A stretch of 64,000 nucleotides of DNA from Siphonodentalium dalli (GCA_032622095.1 CP136069.1:41456194-41520193); one strand, 5' to 3'; positions 41,641-54,133 are shown, counted from the first letter of the stretch. Notes: generated from the letters alone by a model not told the origin. Made by a program: numbers and translations.

Positions 41641-42668
41641 AAATAAAAAACACACAAATTAAAATTAGCTCACTATGGGCCTATTTCAGAATCAAATATG
41701 TGAATATTTAGTTTCAATATGAGCAATATGTGAACGGCCAGATAGCAGATTTTTCCAATATAATGTTAAAAAAAAATCCAAATCCATTTAAAGATATATT
41801 ATGACTACCGGTATATACTAAACTTATTTTAAATGTACATGCTTATAAGGCTGAACCAATATAGAGCATTACAATTAATCAAGAGAAGGGGTCTCCTAGT
41901 TTCAACATTTACCCAATAGTATCCACACCAACAATAACAGTAATGCATGTGGAATTTGTTGTTTTAGATCAACAGTGACATATCTTCGTACTTTTGGTCG
42001 AAATATTGGTTTGAAATTTCCTATAAGTCCAGCTGATAAGTCCCACCCTCTCAGATATCCAGTCAAAATTAAAGTAAAAAAAATAAACTGAAAAAGGCAT
42101 CTGAGGCACCGGTACCAGGTGGGGAATTCAAAGCAGAGATGGGGTGCAAATTGATTTCTGCGATTTAGGCAGTTTGGCCTGGTTCAGGGGGTGGGTGCAA
42201 TTGGAAATCCCACATGGATATTCTCCATCAACGGAATTTACGCTCTGGTTACGTCCCTACACACATAACTGTATTACAATGGAATTTAGTTGTTGTTGAA
42301 TTTAGATATAATTGATGGATCATAACCCGAGCCGAGCGCGTGAACGATTGCGAGCATATACCTGAGAGATTATGCTTATTTAACGGATACCGAAGACCGG
42401 CGCGAATCAAGGTGATCACAGATCACCAACCAGCGATGAAATAGAAGTGTCTCCGTAGGTGGGGGTGTCGGACAAAAATTCCAGAAATGTATATACGTGG
42501 GGGTGCATCGGCCAAAAATTCCAGAAATGTATATGTGGGGTTGCATGAGTGCGTGTCCGAAGAGCCGAAGCTTTTGGCACCAATTTTTTTCCCTCGACGA
42601 TCCATGATGTAATTTTGAGTCCTAAAAGTTCGACAATTGCATTTAAACTACCACACATTTAGACGTTT
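41640..42668. other. stretch without a recognised gene
   Basis: Contains one local duplication near 42465-42535 (GTGGGGGTGxATCGG..CCAGAAATGTATA, two copies). Nothing else supported. Confidence 0.45.
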
Positions 42669-43452
42669 ACTGGTGCTGAATTGATAACTCTCACCGGTTT
42701 TCTGCGATAAAGTTACCCAGGTTCCTGAAGTTGTGATATATTGGGGAGAATTGTGACAAAGCTACCCGGGTTAATAACATTTCATATTTTGCGATCAAAA
42801 TGACCACCTCCATGCGCATGCAGTACTAATATTTCTTAATTTATGGTTGTTACTTGTCAAAACAGAACAGTATTTCCCTCAGTCAGTTTTTGCTTAACCT
42901 GTGTAACTTTATCACAAGTCTCTCCAACCTGGACAACATTATCACAATTTCGGAGGCCTGGGGCTGATATGGGGTCGTTGTCGTAACGATTTATACATAA
43001 ATGCACACCGTGTGAATTTATGTATATATACATAAATGCACACCAGTCTCATTCGACGCGAGGTTGAAATGCTGCCGTATATAATTGCCGTCTGCTTCAA
43101 TTTTTCTTCCTAGAAGTTCTGATAAAGGCATAAATTTCTTTTAGCACAAGGACGAATTCAAACTGCGATAAAATTGGTCACATATTGATCTTAGTATATT
43201 AACAGGGACCGAAAGAACTTCATAGTTGTTTGATCAAATATGATCAACACTATGTGTGCATTTATGTATAAAACACTATACGACAATTCCCCTTGTCATG
43301 TTACATTACGCGAGACTGATGTACATTTATGTATTCAGGAATGCACGCGATGTGCATATATGTATAAAACGTTATGACAACGACCCCATCAGCGAACCTG
43401 GGTAACTTTATCACAAAACAGCGGAGAGAGTGATCAATTCAGCTTCACTGGT
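42669..43452. mobile_element. two nested inverted-repeat elements
   Basis: Outer arms GCTGAATTGATAACTCTC and AAGTTACCCAGGTTC (42669-42725) are mirrored at about 43398-43450. Inner arms GGGGTCGTTGTCGTAACG and TATACATAAATGCACACCG (from about 42971) are mirrored ending CGACCCC at about 43388. The region between outer and inner left arms holds diverged CTACCCGGGTTAATAAC sequence. No target duplication was clear. Confidence 0.6.
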
Positions 43453-43677
43453 GGTAAATGTGACGCTTGTGTGAGCCTCTGGGCTGATATAATCAAAATT
43501 GTTTTCACATTTGACTACATCACAAGTTCTCATTTCAAACGTCTCATGTATAACCTGACATAACCCTAGCTATACATATATTACCGGTATATAAAAGATA
43601 AAATAACTTTCCAAATAAACATCTATTTTCAATAAAGTAATCAGACATGCTGGCCAGATAACAATAAAATAAATAGG

Positions 43678-43928
43678 ATAACTCTAAAATCATGTGGTAA
43701 TGATAACCACTTGATTTTAGAGTTATCCATCTTCATTCGCACCTTCGTCCGTTTGACCACGTGCTTCTGCATGGTCCACAAACAATAGAATTAGCAAACT
43801 TCAAACATCGATATCTAATCACTCTGAGCTTTGATGGGTGGGTTTCTCGACTCGAATCATATATGTCTTTACCCCGAAGCCAAAGAATCAGTAATTTATG
43901 AGCGTCTGGTCGGATTGAGTACCTTTTA
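43678..43928. mobile_element. MITE family K, left-truncated
   Basis: Starts inside the hairpin (GGATAACTCTAAAATCATGT) and ends GGATTGAGTACCTTTTAA. Confidence 0.65.
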
Positions 43929-44389
43929 ATAATATACACGGTTAGACTATTGCCATTTGAGGTAAATTACCAGTATGAATTGACCAGGTAACTGGCAGGA
44001 TACTGGATACGGTACGTATACATATTGACAACTGTCATATTTCTAAACCATTGAAAATAACAAAAATACAGCTAACCGACAATATATTATGCAAATAATG
44101 AAACAAATGCTGCTAGCCCGATGAGCACTGTTTGATGAAGTAATACATAACAAAATAAGAACATGCTTTCTTAAAATAAAGGAAGGCTATATACGCCACA
44201 CACACAATTCGTTTAAGTTCTGCTATCCCAAATTGGAGAAAGCACTGGACATTGCAACACTTTCTTTTTTGTTTGGGGCCTGGAGCCTGGGACGAGCTGG
44301 CCCGTTTCCTTTTGTTTGGTGACAAAACTAATGGATAGAAAACTACAGTATGTAGCTGTTAGTGACAAACTATGCTCACATTGAATTAA

Positions 44390-44869
44390 AGGTACTCAAT
44401 CCGATAAAACTCCTCTCAATTACTATTTCAATGGCTTTGGGGGTCAAAAATATTTGATTCGAGTCGAGGAAGTCACCCATCAAAGCTCAGATTTGTTAGA
44501 TATCGATTTTAGAAATCTATTATTTTTCATTATCGGGATTACTTTCTGGCCCAGAGCACAGTCAAAATTGCGTTATTATTACCACTTGATTTTAGAGTTA
44601 TCCATCCTTGTCTGTTTGAATAGTGTTTTGGTGTACACATCTCGAGCAGATTACGAAATTGAATGCAATTGTTAGTACTCATCTCGATAAAATAACAAAT
44701 TTCAAAAATCAATATCTAATAACTCTGAGCTTTGTTTGATGGTTTCCTCGACTCGAATCAAATATTTTTAACCCCCAAAGCCAAAGAAATAGTAATATAA
44801 GACCCTCTGATCGGATTGTTGTTGTTGGAATCTGTTGAGATGGGGACCCTCTGATCGGATTGAGTACCT
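44390..44869. mobile_element. MITE family K, complete
   Basis: TTAA at 44386-44389 and 44870-44873. Termini AGGTACTCAATCCGAT and ATCGGATTGAGTACCT. The right half has a doubled end (CCCTCTGATCGGATTGTTGT and again CCCTCTGATCGGATTGAG). Confidence 0.82.
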
Positions 44870-45236
44870 TTAAGCTGTATCTAACTCAATATATTATGAT
44901 ATTAACATCGCAAATTACGCAAAGTTCGGGTACCTATGGGCAGCCAAATTAACATAATTATGCTCAACTATTTGGAGATATCTCTAAATATTTGGAGATA
45001 TCTCTAAATATTTGGAGATATCTCTAAATGATTTGGAGATATCTCTAAATATTTGGAGATATCTCCAAATCATTTGGAGATATCTCTAAATCAGCACATA
45101 TCCATAATTGAACCTGGAAATGGACTTATCTCTAAATGAATTAGAGATATCTCCAAATGAATTGAAGATATCTCTAAATCATTTGAAGATATCTCTAATT
45201 CATTTAAGGATAAGTTCTTTTTGAACATATGTCACA

Positions 45237-46047
45237 CAGGGGTGGCACCAGAAAATCCCCGACAGGGGGGCTACACTAAATTACACCATATTGCCTGTTG
45301 GTATGTGAAATGAGCGCACATAGTGTGTGTGGCGAACCAATGAACAAAACCATATTGAAGTAATTATAGTAAATTAATGCCTTGTTTCTTATATTTCTGA
45401 ACGTAACACAGGACACATGATGGTTCCGGGCCGGGCCAAAATACGAGGGAGTCGTCATAAAGTTTAGCAATACATCAGCCATAATTAGCAGATGAGATAA
45501 CTCGAAGATTAAAACCCATGAATTGTTGTGAAAATTCCTATATTCTAGGCAGGCCACTTGTCTTCTGTGTCAGTTCTAAATTCTAATATCTAATTTCATT
45601 AGTTGCAAGTGCCAGCATGGTGTTTCACTCAAATTCACTGTCGGGGATATAGCTAACATGTGGCCATACTGTAGGTACTCAATGGTTCTATAGACCAATG
45701 TGGCCATTGTGACGAATGCCAGAGTAGCCAGCAATGATAAAGCACACATGTTTCAATAGATTTTCATTACCACTAAAACGCTGATGGTGTAACAATACAG
45801 GGGAATACCCCCGGATTTAATGGGAACATGTGCCATGAATAGTTTGTGTGGGATATATTCCGCTGTATGTTCTCTCTCTCTGACACTTTCCCACACTGGC
45901 AGTCTGTACATGATTACTTCATCTTATACACACAACCGACTTACATATAGAAAATCCCAGACAAGTCCTCCCCGACGAGGGGGTTAGAGCTCCCCGACAA
46001 GGGGGGTTGTAGCCCCCCCCCCGTGCCCCCCACTAGCGCCACCCCTG
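45237..46047. mobile_element. 811-bp hAT-like element inside the satellite
   Basis: Termini CAGGGGTGGCACCAG and its mirror CTAGCGCCACCCCTG. Perfect 8-bp target duplication ATGTCACA at 45229-45236 and 46048-46055. CAGGG starts and 8-bp duplications are characteristic of hAT elements. Subterminal CCCCGACAGGGGGG-like tracts. No transposase frame. Confidence 0.9.
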
Positions 46048-46084
46048 ATGTCACATATCCGTAAATAAAATACTTCTCCATAAT

Positions 46085-46618
46085 TCGATTTGGAGATATC
46101 TCCAAATAATTGGAGATATCTCCAAATGATTTAGAGATATCTCTAATCATTTGGAAATATCTCTAAATGAATTGGAGATATCTCTAAATAATTGGAGATA
46201 TCTCTAAATTGACATATCCACAGTTGGACATATCCATAAATAACTACTTCTCCATAATTCGGTTTGGAGATATCTCTAAATATTTGGAGATATCTCTAAT
46301 TCATTTGAAGATATCTCTAAATATTTGGAGATATCTCCAAATATTTAGGTATATCTCCAAATATTTAGAGATATCTCCAAATATTTGAGTACATGTTAAT
46401 TTGGCTGCACATGGGCAGCCAAATTAACATATACTCAAATATTTGGAGATATCTCTAAATATTTGGAGATATCTCCGATTCATTTGAAGATATCTCCAAT
46501 TAATTAGAGAGATCTCAAAATATTTGGAGATATCTCTAATTCATTTGGAGATATCTCCAATTAATTAGAGATATCTCCAAATATTTAGAGATATCTCTAA
46601 ATGATTTGCACTTCTCCT
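46085..46618. repeat. second arm of the GAGATATCTC satellite
   Basis: A continuation of the array right of the hAT-like element. It contains a mirror point near 46405 where TTAATTTGGCTG meets CAGCCAAATTAA. Confidence 0.85.
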
Positions 46619-46629
46619 CAAATAAGTAC

Positions 46630-47600
46630 TTATCTGTAATAAAGAATAGCAATTGGAGATGCCATACGTGCTTGAATTTTTTTTTCCGACCACCCCCCCC
46701 CCCCCCCCCCTTTGTACCTGTCTGAAATATTTTCCTGACCACGACTCCCCCCTCACCCACCCGGTGCCCGTCGGACATTTCCCTGTATTATTTTTTTAGT
46801 GGTCAAGTAAGTCACATGGGGCATACATGACATTTTCTTGCTCGTCGTGTGAACGTGCCATAAACGTCTTCATTTCGGACATGACTGTAGCCAAGGCTAT
46901 TTCGTTTCGCATCCAATTCTGATTATTTAATTTTCCACGAAAGTCACATGACATTTAGCAGAATACAAAATGGCGCCGCCCCCACCTCCTTCCTCGTCAA
47001 ACGAAAACATGAATGATCAGTCACAAAACGAAGCGGCAATGGTAATAGAAGACAATTTGGTTCAACCTACTTTACCCTTAGACATGTTTGACTGAATAGC
47101 ATAGAATTATTTGTTGCCAGAATAAAATATGCGGAGAAATAGAACAAACTATATCCACTGATCAAGTCTTTGAACTCTTTCAGTTTCACTTTCACTATTA
47201 TTTTCATAGCATTAGCAAGTATAACTCCACGGATATTCGGCTAAACTCAGTTTGTCTCACGAGACTAAAACAATGAAATTATATACATTTTCTCAAAGTT
47301 CAAATAACACTGTCACTATAATCAGGTCGGGCACAGGTGCCAAATGAGCTAAATTATACTTATAGTAGCGATGGGAATCGAACGACGTAATCACGTTTCC
47401 CCATTCTGCACAATGCTAAATTATCAAACTTTACCTCACCAGTATATCAAGTTAAATATGGTTAATGTCATTGTTTTTCAGCTTATTATGTTCATGGGTT
47501 CTAGGATTATCATTTTCTGTTGCAAAGGTTTGTTTTTAATACAAGTGTTAAATATGAGAACGCATGGAATACAGCGGTCCCTGTGACCTTGTTGTTTACA
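46630..47600. other. stretch without a recognised gene
   Basis: A C tract at about 46693-46711. A plus-strand stretch from 46971 (ATGGCGCCGCCCCCACCTCC) encodes a short Pro/Ser-rich N-terminus, MAPPPPPSSSNENMNDQS, open to the TGA at 47092-47094; it could be a first exon but has no partner. At 47336 a lone CAGGTGCCAAATGAGCTAAA matches the end of the element at 60347. Confidence 0.4.
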
Positions 47601-47609
47601 CATGACCGC

Positions 47610-49406
47610 GGGTACCTCGAAACAGTGCGCGGAACTGCGCGGTACAAACAAAACAGTTATTATGCACGGGGAGTTGATTTAAAACATGTATATTAATGAA
47701 ATATAGTAGTAGAAGGTCTTCAGTTACGAATTTGCAAGATCATTTTAACGTTTTATTAGAGAGAGTGAGTGGTAGAATCTACCGCGCACTGTTTCGAGAA
47801 AAGTTTACTGCGCTATATCTTCCGCGCATTGTTTCGAGAAAAGCTTACTGCGCAGTTGTTACCAGAAAACTTAATGCGCGATGTCGGATTAATAGCCACA
47901 GTTACGTGATAAATCTCTCTCTGTTGATCAGTTATTATGTCAAGTAGTCTGTCCCTCAAGTCAGGTAATTTCAATACATCAGTCTCTATTTTTATCACAT
48001 TGTTTAAACCTGCACAGTTATTATTAGTCAGTTTCGATGCATAACTTTTGTGCTTCATATGAAGAAATTGATATAGTTACAAATTGAATTATTAATCTTT
48101 CATTTTCTTTTGGTGAGGACGCAATTAGATAATATTATATAAAGCGTAATCCTATATGCTTTTTCTGGTGTCTAAAAGATCTATTTGGCCAATTACCCAA
48201 ACCGATGCACATAGCCTCAAATCGATTAAAATTTAGAAAATTATTGAATATGTAGTTTCTTACCACCCAAGGACTCCTGAATCAACTGTACATTATCACC
48301 ATATGCACTTAATTTTGTTTTCTTTTGTTAATCACGTGAATATTTTTTGTAATTTATATTGCGTGATGGGTGTGTCAAAAATAGAGAGAGAGTTTGGTTT
48401 TGGAGTAATTACGTTTATTCCCAAATACGATTAAAGGTACTCAATCCGATAAAACTCCTCTCAATTACTATTTCAATGGCTTCAGGGGCCAAAAATATTT
48501 GATTCGAGTCGATGAAGCCACCCATCAAAGCTCAGATTTATTATATATCGATTTTAGAAATCTATTATTTTTCTTTATCGGGAATACGTGCTGTCCCAGA
48601 AGTTTGCCGAAAAAGTCGACCGACATACTCTCAATACTAAATTCCATCGAACAAAATGTTGCCATACAACACATTTTGGGCAATTATATACGACATTTCA
48701 CAGTCGTTAGCAATATTTTTGGATAATTAATCGATTCTAATAACTAAAGTGACCTTTGATAAAATTTTGTTGTTGTTGGAATCTGTTGAGATGGGGACAC
48801 TCTGATCGGATTGAGTACCTTTAGTTGCGTTTTCAGTGGATTTAATTTGACTCTGCATTTGGAACACAATTTTTCAAGGCTATATATGAACACTTGATGT
48901 ATAGGGTCATTTGGGTATGAAATTGTCAGAGTCGACTTCATACTTAGGCTATACCCTGCAGATTTAATCACTCAATAATCACTCACTAATCACTGCATGA
49001 TGGTTGTGTTGTTTCAACATTTTAACTTCACACATTTTCTACAGTGACATGCAGTAAGCTGTCACCTCTAATCAGTCTACCGCTATACTAGGCCTATTAC
49101 TAAATAAGACATGTAGGCTAAGTGTGGTCCCTAATCCGAAACCACGAGTATGCTTTTCGTGAAACAATGCGCGGAAGATATTGCGCAGTAAGCTTTTCTC
49201 GAAACAGTGCGCGGTAGATTCTACCACTCACTCTATCTCTCAAATACAAGTTAAAACGTTAAAATAACCTTACAAATTCGCAACTGAAGACTGTCTACTA
49301 CTATAGTTCATGTATTAAATCAACCCCCACCTGCCCCTGTGCATAATAACTGTTTCATTTGTACCGCGCACTTCCGCGTAGTTCCGCGCACTGTTTCGAG
49401 GTGCCG
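47610..49406. mobile_element. 1.8-kb long-TIR element, 9-bp target duplication (Mutator-like)
   Basis: Perfect 9-bp direct repeat CATGACCGC at 47601-47609 and 49407-49415. Terminal inverted repeats of roughly 250-270 bp start ACCTCGAAACAGTGCGCGGA just inside the ends. They carry recurring GCGCACTGTTTCGAG motifs. Long repeats plus a 9-bp duplication fit Mutator-like elements; the family is inferred. No transposase frame. A family K MITE is nested inside. Confidence 0.85.
48435..48820. mobile_element. MITE family K nested in the 9-bp-duplication element
   Basis: TTAA at 48431-48434; right side is TTAG. Termini AGGTACTCAATCCGAT and mirror. Its interior (AATTAATCGATTCTAATAAC) matches the copy at 11031-11438. 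Confidence 0.8.
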
Positions 49407-49725
49407 CATGACCGCCGCCATTTTGAATATTAAGATCTCGAAGGCTCTCGCTGCGGCTTATTGGCTGGTTGCTGTGGGTGACTAACCAATGGAATCAAAT
49501 TCAAATTCAAATTGTTTATTTGGTATAGAATCCAATATTAGATTATTACCAACACATATAAAGAACATAACAAAAGGACATTTACATCAATACATGTATA
49601 CATTCAAGTACATAAAGTGAAATTGTAGGTTCTACAATAGAATAGAGGTTTGGTGGATCTTACTGATATTAAGTACATGTTTGCCTATATTTTGTTATAT
49701 TTTGATACCATCCCAATAGCAGGTT

Positions 49726-50652
49726 TCAGTTCGCAAGCTCATTCCTTTTTTTATACATTTTATAAACTCCCATCATACATATTTTCTTTATGGATGTGTC
49801 AACTTCATTTGGACTTAATATGAAAGTAACTTTTTCATCATCGCTGTAGTTATTAAATTCAGGAATATTAGACTGAATTTTATCAAGCATTGTCTTCCTC
49901 TCAACTTTTAGGGGCTTACAGTCTATAATAAAATGCTTTTCATCCTCCACTCCATTCTTACAGATAGGACAAATTCGATCTTTTAGTTCAAGTTTGGATC
50001 TGCCCTTTTCAATTAATAACTGACTGTCACTAATCCTAATCTTAGTATACGTAGTTTTTACTTCATTATCTAAGTCAGCTAATAGGTAACTTTCACACTG
50101 ATACAAATTTTTCAGTTTTCTATAAAACCTTAATTTGTTACCGTTGGGTTTATTCTCATCGTTAAATAGTTGTTTTTTCCAGAACTCGGTAAATCTGATT
50201 TGTAATTTCTTTTCAACTTCTCTAGATTCTCCCCTGATAGTATAGTTATTACTATGTTTAACCGATTCACTACCTAAGTCTACTTTTTCCAATATTATTT
50301 TTATTTGATCACAAAAGCCCATCTCAAGTTTCTGATTTTCCAAATAAGCCTTGTGTACTAATGACTCAGGGTTAGATTGAACCAAGTGGTTATGGTAGTT
50401 TAAGCTGTTCTTTATTCCAGAAATGTAGACAGGAAATATTCCTAATTCTCCAAAACAGGCCATATTGGTGGCAGATCTGTTAACACCAAGAACAAATTTC
50501 ATGAATTTCATTTGATTTTTATCTGGGAGAAATGTACTTGCTCTTGTCTCAAAATCAGATGCTCTCCGAACAATATGGTCGGGAGTGGTCAGCTCCCCGC
50601 CATATAAGGATATGGGTTTAACACAACTATGGTACAGTTTTAATAATGTCAA
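49726..50652 (-). pseudogene. LINE ORF2, C-terminal part after the frame break
   Basis: 308 codons from just after the reverse transcriptase. Early residues KLYHSCVKPISLYGGE match the segment that usually follows the RT thumb. Near the end, CPICKNGVEDEKHFIIDC is a Cys/His knuckle (C-x2-C, then H and C) common in this LINE group. The frame is offset by one base from the 5' part. The expected helix between the two parts also looks short, so a small deletion rather than a single-base slip is likely. Confidence 0.85.
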
Positions 50653-53213
50653 AATGAGGCTTTTGTGGCTTTCTTATCTAAGTATCCGAGCGCAGCCGAC
50701 AACACCCCTGATGGTTTGAAGATAAAGCCGAGATATTTATATTCTTTCACATTCTCTATGTTTTGGTTATTAATTAGGAAATTCATATTTTTTAATAGCT
50801 TACCAGATTTATTAAAAACCATGGGTTTAGATTTATTTATATTAATGGTGAGATCCCACATCTTACAGAAGTCTTGTAGCTTATTGAGTGAGGATTGAAG
50901 TCCATCTTTGGATTTAGATATAAGTACTATGTCATCTGCATAAAGAAGACATGAGAGCTTTTTGTCAGCGAGGGTTACTGGGTCACATGATTCATCAAAA
51001 ATACCTGGGATATCATTAACGAATAATGAGAACAATGTGGGGCTGAGTACACAACCTTGTTTGACCCCCACAGATGATTTCAAATCATGGGTTATTCCAT
51101 CAGGTAATTTAACTGCATATTCAACTTTCTCATACATATTTCTCAATATTTCTAGAAAATGACCTTTTATTCCATAATGAGCAAGCTTAATAAATAGTGC
51201 TTTCCTGTTTACTAAATCAAAAGCCTTTTTTAGGTCAATGAAGCATGTGTACAGATACTGATTATTCTGTACTGTTTTATCAATTAAAGTCTTCAGCGTA
51301 AATATATGATCAGTGGTGCGGCTTCCTTTTCTAAATCCAATCTGCTCTTTGCAAATAACTTTATTGATTTCAAGAAATTTGTTCATTCTGTTATTCAGGA
51401 TTTTTGCGAAAAATTTTGCCATGCAGCATGATAGGGCAATTCCTCTGTAATTTGAGGGGTCAGATACACTACCCCCTTTAAAAATAGGTTTTATTAGATT
51501 TTGATGCCAGCTTTCAGGGTAGACTCCACTTTTCAAGACTAGATTAAATATATCAGCAAACATATTGGCATGAGATAAACACGTGGTTTTCAGCATGGAG
51601 TTTGTAATTCCATCTTTACCACTTGAGGATTTCACTTTAAGGTCTCTAGCGGCACTAACCACCTCTTGCGTTGTTATATCGTTGTTTAAAATTTTTTGGC
51701 TCCATTCGATACAAGGATGATCTTCAATCTGTAGATTGTCAAAAGCAGGTTCTTTTTCAGATTTGAAAAGAGATTGAAAGTATGAGACCCATTCTAAAGG
51801 GGTGATGTTTAGACATGGGTCGGGTTTTCTTTCTTGATTTATTTTACCCACCAGATCCCAAAACTCTGAAGGGTGACTGCTAGTGCATCCTACGATTTCT
51901 TTCATAAGGTTATTACGATAATTTCTCTGCTTGTTTCTTATAGTCTTCTTATATAGTTTAGATTCGAGTCTAACTTTGATTCTAAGGTCATTATTTTGTG
52001 GATTATTTGCAAGTTGCCTCGACATATGTTTTATGTTTCGGTATATAGCTTCGCAATCTCTATCATACCATAATTTGTTCTGTCTTTTCTTCTTTTTGAC
52101 CGATTTTTGGCTTTTTGGTTTTTCACTTCCTGTGCTTAACAGTAAGTGCTGGTTAAGTGTATTTATAATATTATTTATCTGGTTTGGGTCCTCAGTACCC
52201 TTAGCACTAGTGACATCAGGGGCAAATTTAATCAATTTTTCTCCCACGACCCTCTCAAATTGTATTTTTTCAGTTTCATTCCACTTTAAGTTTTTAACTT
52301 GGGGTTTCAGTATATACTCAGGTTTATTTGAGACAGCGTCTTTTATTCTCATTTTTGCAGTTATCATACAGTGATCTGAAAGTTGTTGGTTGTAAGAGCC
52401 AACCTTAAAACAAACTATTTCCTTTAAAATATTAGGGCTGCATATGCAGTAGTCATCAATTGCGGATCCGTTGTAGCCATGATATGTAATTTTCCCCATG
52501 GAGTCCCCCAACGTTCTCCCGTTTAAAATCCTCATTTGCCCCCCTATACATATATCTAAAATGTTCTGTCCATATACATCAGTTGTTTGGTGGATTTGTG
52601 TATTTCTCTTGAGGTGTATACTGTCTGGTAAATAATTGTCGGGACAAAAGTCATTCAGTATGTTGTCATTGTCATTTCTGATAAAGTCCTCGTCATTCCT
52701 GTTTATGTGAGCATTCAAGTCTCCAAAGATCATAACTTCGCCCAATTTTTTGTAGGTCATAATACTTGTGGCTAGTTTGGTTAAAATAACCGAGTCCATG
52801 TTTGTTCTTTTTGTATATGTTGAGTTGGTTGGGGGTATATAAACAGATGCAACAAAAATATCTTTAGTGGTTTTAAAGAATTTTTTGTCTAGTTTTATCC
52901 ATATAACATCTTTCAATGATCTATCAATAACTGTGACTCCTTTAGTAATAGTATGTTTGATAAAAAGTGCTATCCCTCCTTTAAGCCTACTTGTGTTCTC
53001 ATATCTGCATTGTAGGATGCACTTGTAGTCAGGGAGGGTGAGGATTTCATTATTACCAACATGAATTTCTTGTAGGAATATGATATCTGACTTCAGGCAT
53101 CCAATGAATTCTTCATTATCTAATTTGGATGTCCTTTCATTGTTCACCTTTCTGATAAGGCCATTCACATTCCAGGAGCTAATTTCTAGTAAATTTTTCT
53201 GATTCATATTCAT
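50649..53213 (-). pseudogene. LINE ORF2, endonuclease and reverse transcriptase part
   Basis: From ATG at 53213 the endonuclease shows SSWNVNGL, FLQEIHV, MIFGDLNAHI and LSDHCMI, the metal-binding and catalytic signatures of APE-type LINE nucleases that nick target DNA. The reverse transcriptase follows, with SSSGKDGI, NYRGIAL, FIDLKKAFD, GVKQGCVLSPTLF and the catalytic LLYADDIV near residue 760. It ends at TGA 50651-50649 after KKATKASF. All catalytic motifs are intact, so the element died recently. The frame is open upstream to 53276, but the ATG pair at 53213/53207 is the natural start. Confidence 0.92.
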
Positions 53214-54133
53214 ATTATACTCAATGTCTACTCTGAAAGAAAACAAATACAAATAATTCAAGTTCCAATAGCACAAATATCCCTTTTCAGGAACTCAGAA
53301 ATTTACTAATAATTCTTGTTTTATAGATAATTGTTTTATAACTTGATGAAAATCACAATGATTACTGGATAAAATTACAACACTGTAATTTTACAAAACT
53401 GTAAAACTGCTGTGAAGATCGCTATAGTTACAGAATAAAATTAAAACACCCTATCACGGGTTAATCTTATCATAGCCTAAGCATTAAATAATCATTGTTG
53501 TTTGGAATAGTAGTAATTAGAGATTAGACTAATAAAATATATGTAATGATTTGGCTAACAAGATTATTCAATTTCTGTGCTTCTGAAACTCAGAGTCTTC
53601 AATATTTATAAACTTTTGAAACTATAACAAAAACCCCAACTTTGGGGTAATAAACATCTTGAAATAAATTATTCTATTCAAATTAAACAATACCTGAACA
53701 TTGTGTACCTTTGCAGCAAGTTCAGAACAACAAGCAGTCATCACAACATTGTGTACCTTTGCAGCAAGTTCAGAACAACAAGCAGTCATCACAATTTAAA
53801 TTGTAGCCCTGTTCTATCCCCAAAAGTGAGGATGTTTGTCTTCATATTTTAAGCCAGTCGGCTAATCTATAACTGAGTTCCCTCTAAAAAATTAGACTCT
53901 TACTGAGTTACTTAAGTTGTGTTGCTTAAGTTGTGTTGCTCATAAAAGTTTAAAACTTTAGTCAATTACAAAGTGTCCAGTAATGTAATATTGATTAATA
54001 TTAAGGAAAGGATGCATGACCTTCTGGTCATTTAGATCAATACTGTTCATTAATTGACTTAATGTCTTTCAGGGATTGATACAATTGTGGTTGACGATTT
54101 GTTTATTGTGATACTTATTCCTCTTAAAAATCT
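53214..54133 (-). other. LINE inter-ORF region with a 49-50 bp direct duplication
   Basis: Non-coding, A/T-rich. ATTGTGTACCTTTGCAGCAA..CAGTCATCACAA occurs twice in tandem (about 53700-53797). It is long for an inter-ORF gap in a LINE. Confidence 0.65.

Larger units (their letters stand above)
44930..46620. repeat. satellite of GGAGATATCTC-type units, split by a transposon
   Basis: Short units (about 17-18 bp) of TTTGGAGATATCTCTAAATA and variants, each centred on the palindrome GAGATATCTC, fill 44970-45205 and 46085-46617. GGGCAGCCAAATTAACAT occurs at 44939 and in mirrored and direct form near 46396-46430, perhaps marking unit boundaries of a larger repeat. Confidence 0.88.

Noticed and set aside
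44113-44325. Frame on - starting MSPNKRKRASSSQAPGPKQK, nuclear-signal-like
   Set aside because: Basic start but no continuation, no conserved domain and no clear donor. Could be a lost first exon; not enough evidence.
44970-46617. CRISPR-like regular short repeats
   Set aside because: Units are contiguous and lack unique spacers, and the genome is eukaryotic; it is a satellite.
47360-47400. tRNA-like GGGAATCGAAC box
   Set aside because: No A box, acceptor stem or cloverleaf could be drawn around it.
51931-52374. 147-codon hydrophobic open frame on +
   Set aside because: It is the antisense shadow of the LINE ORF2 endonuclease/linker region; the apparent membrane segments come from Lys/Glu-rich sense codons.
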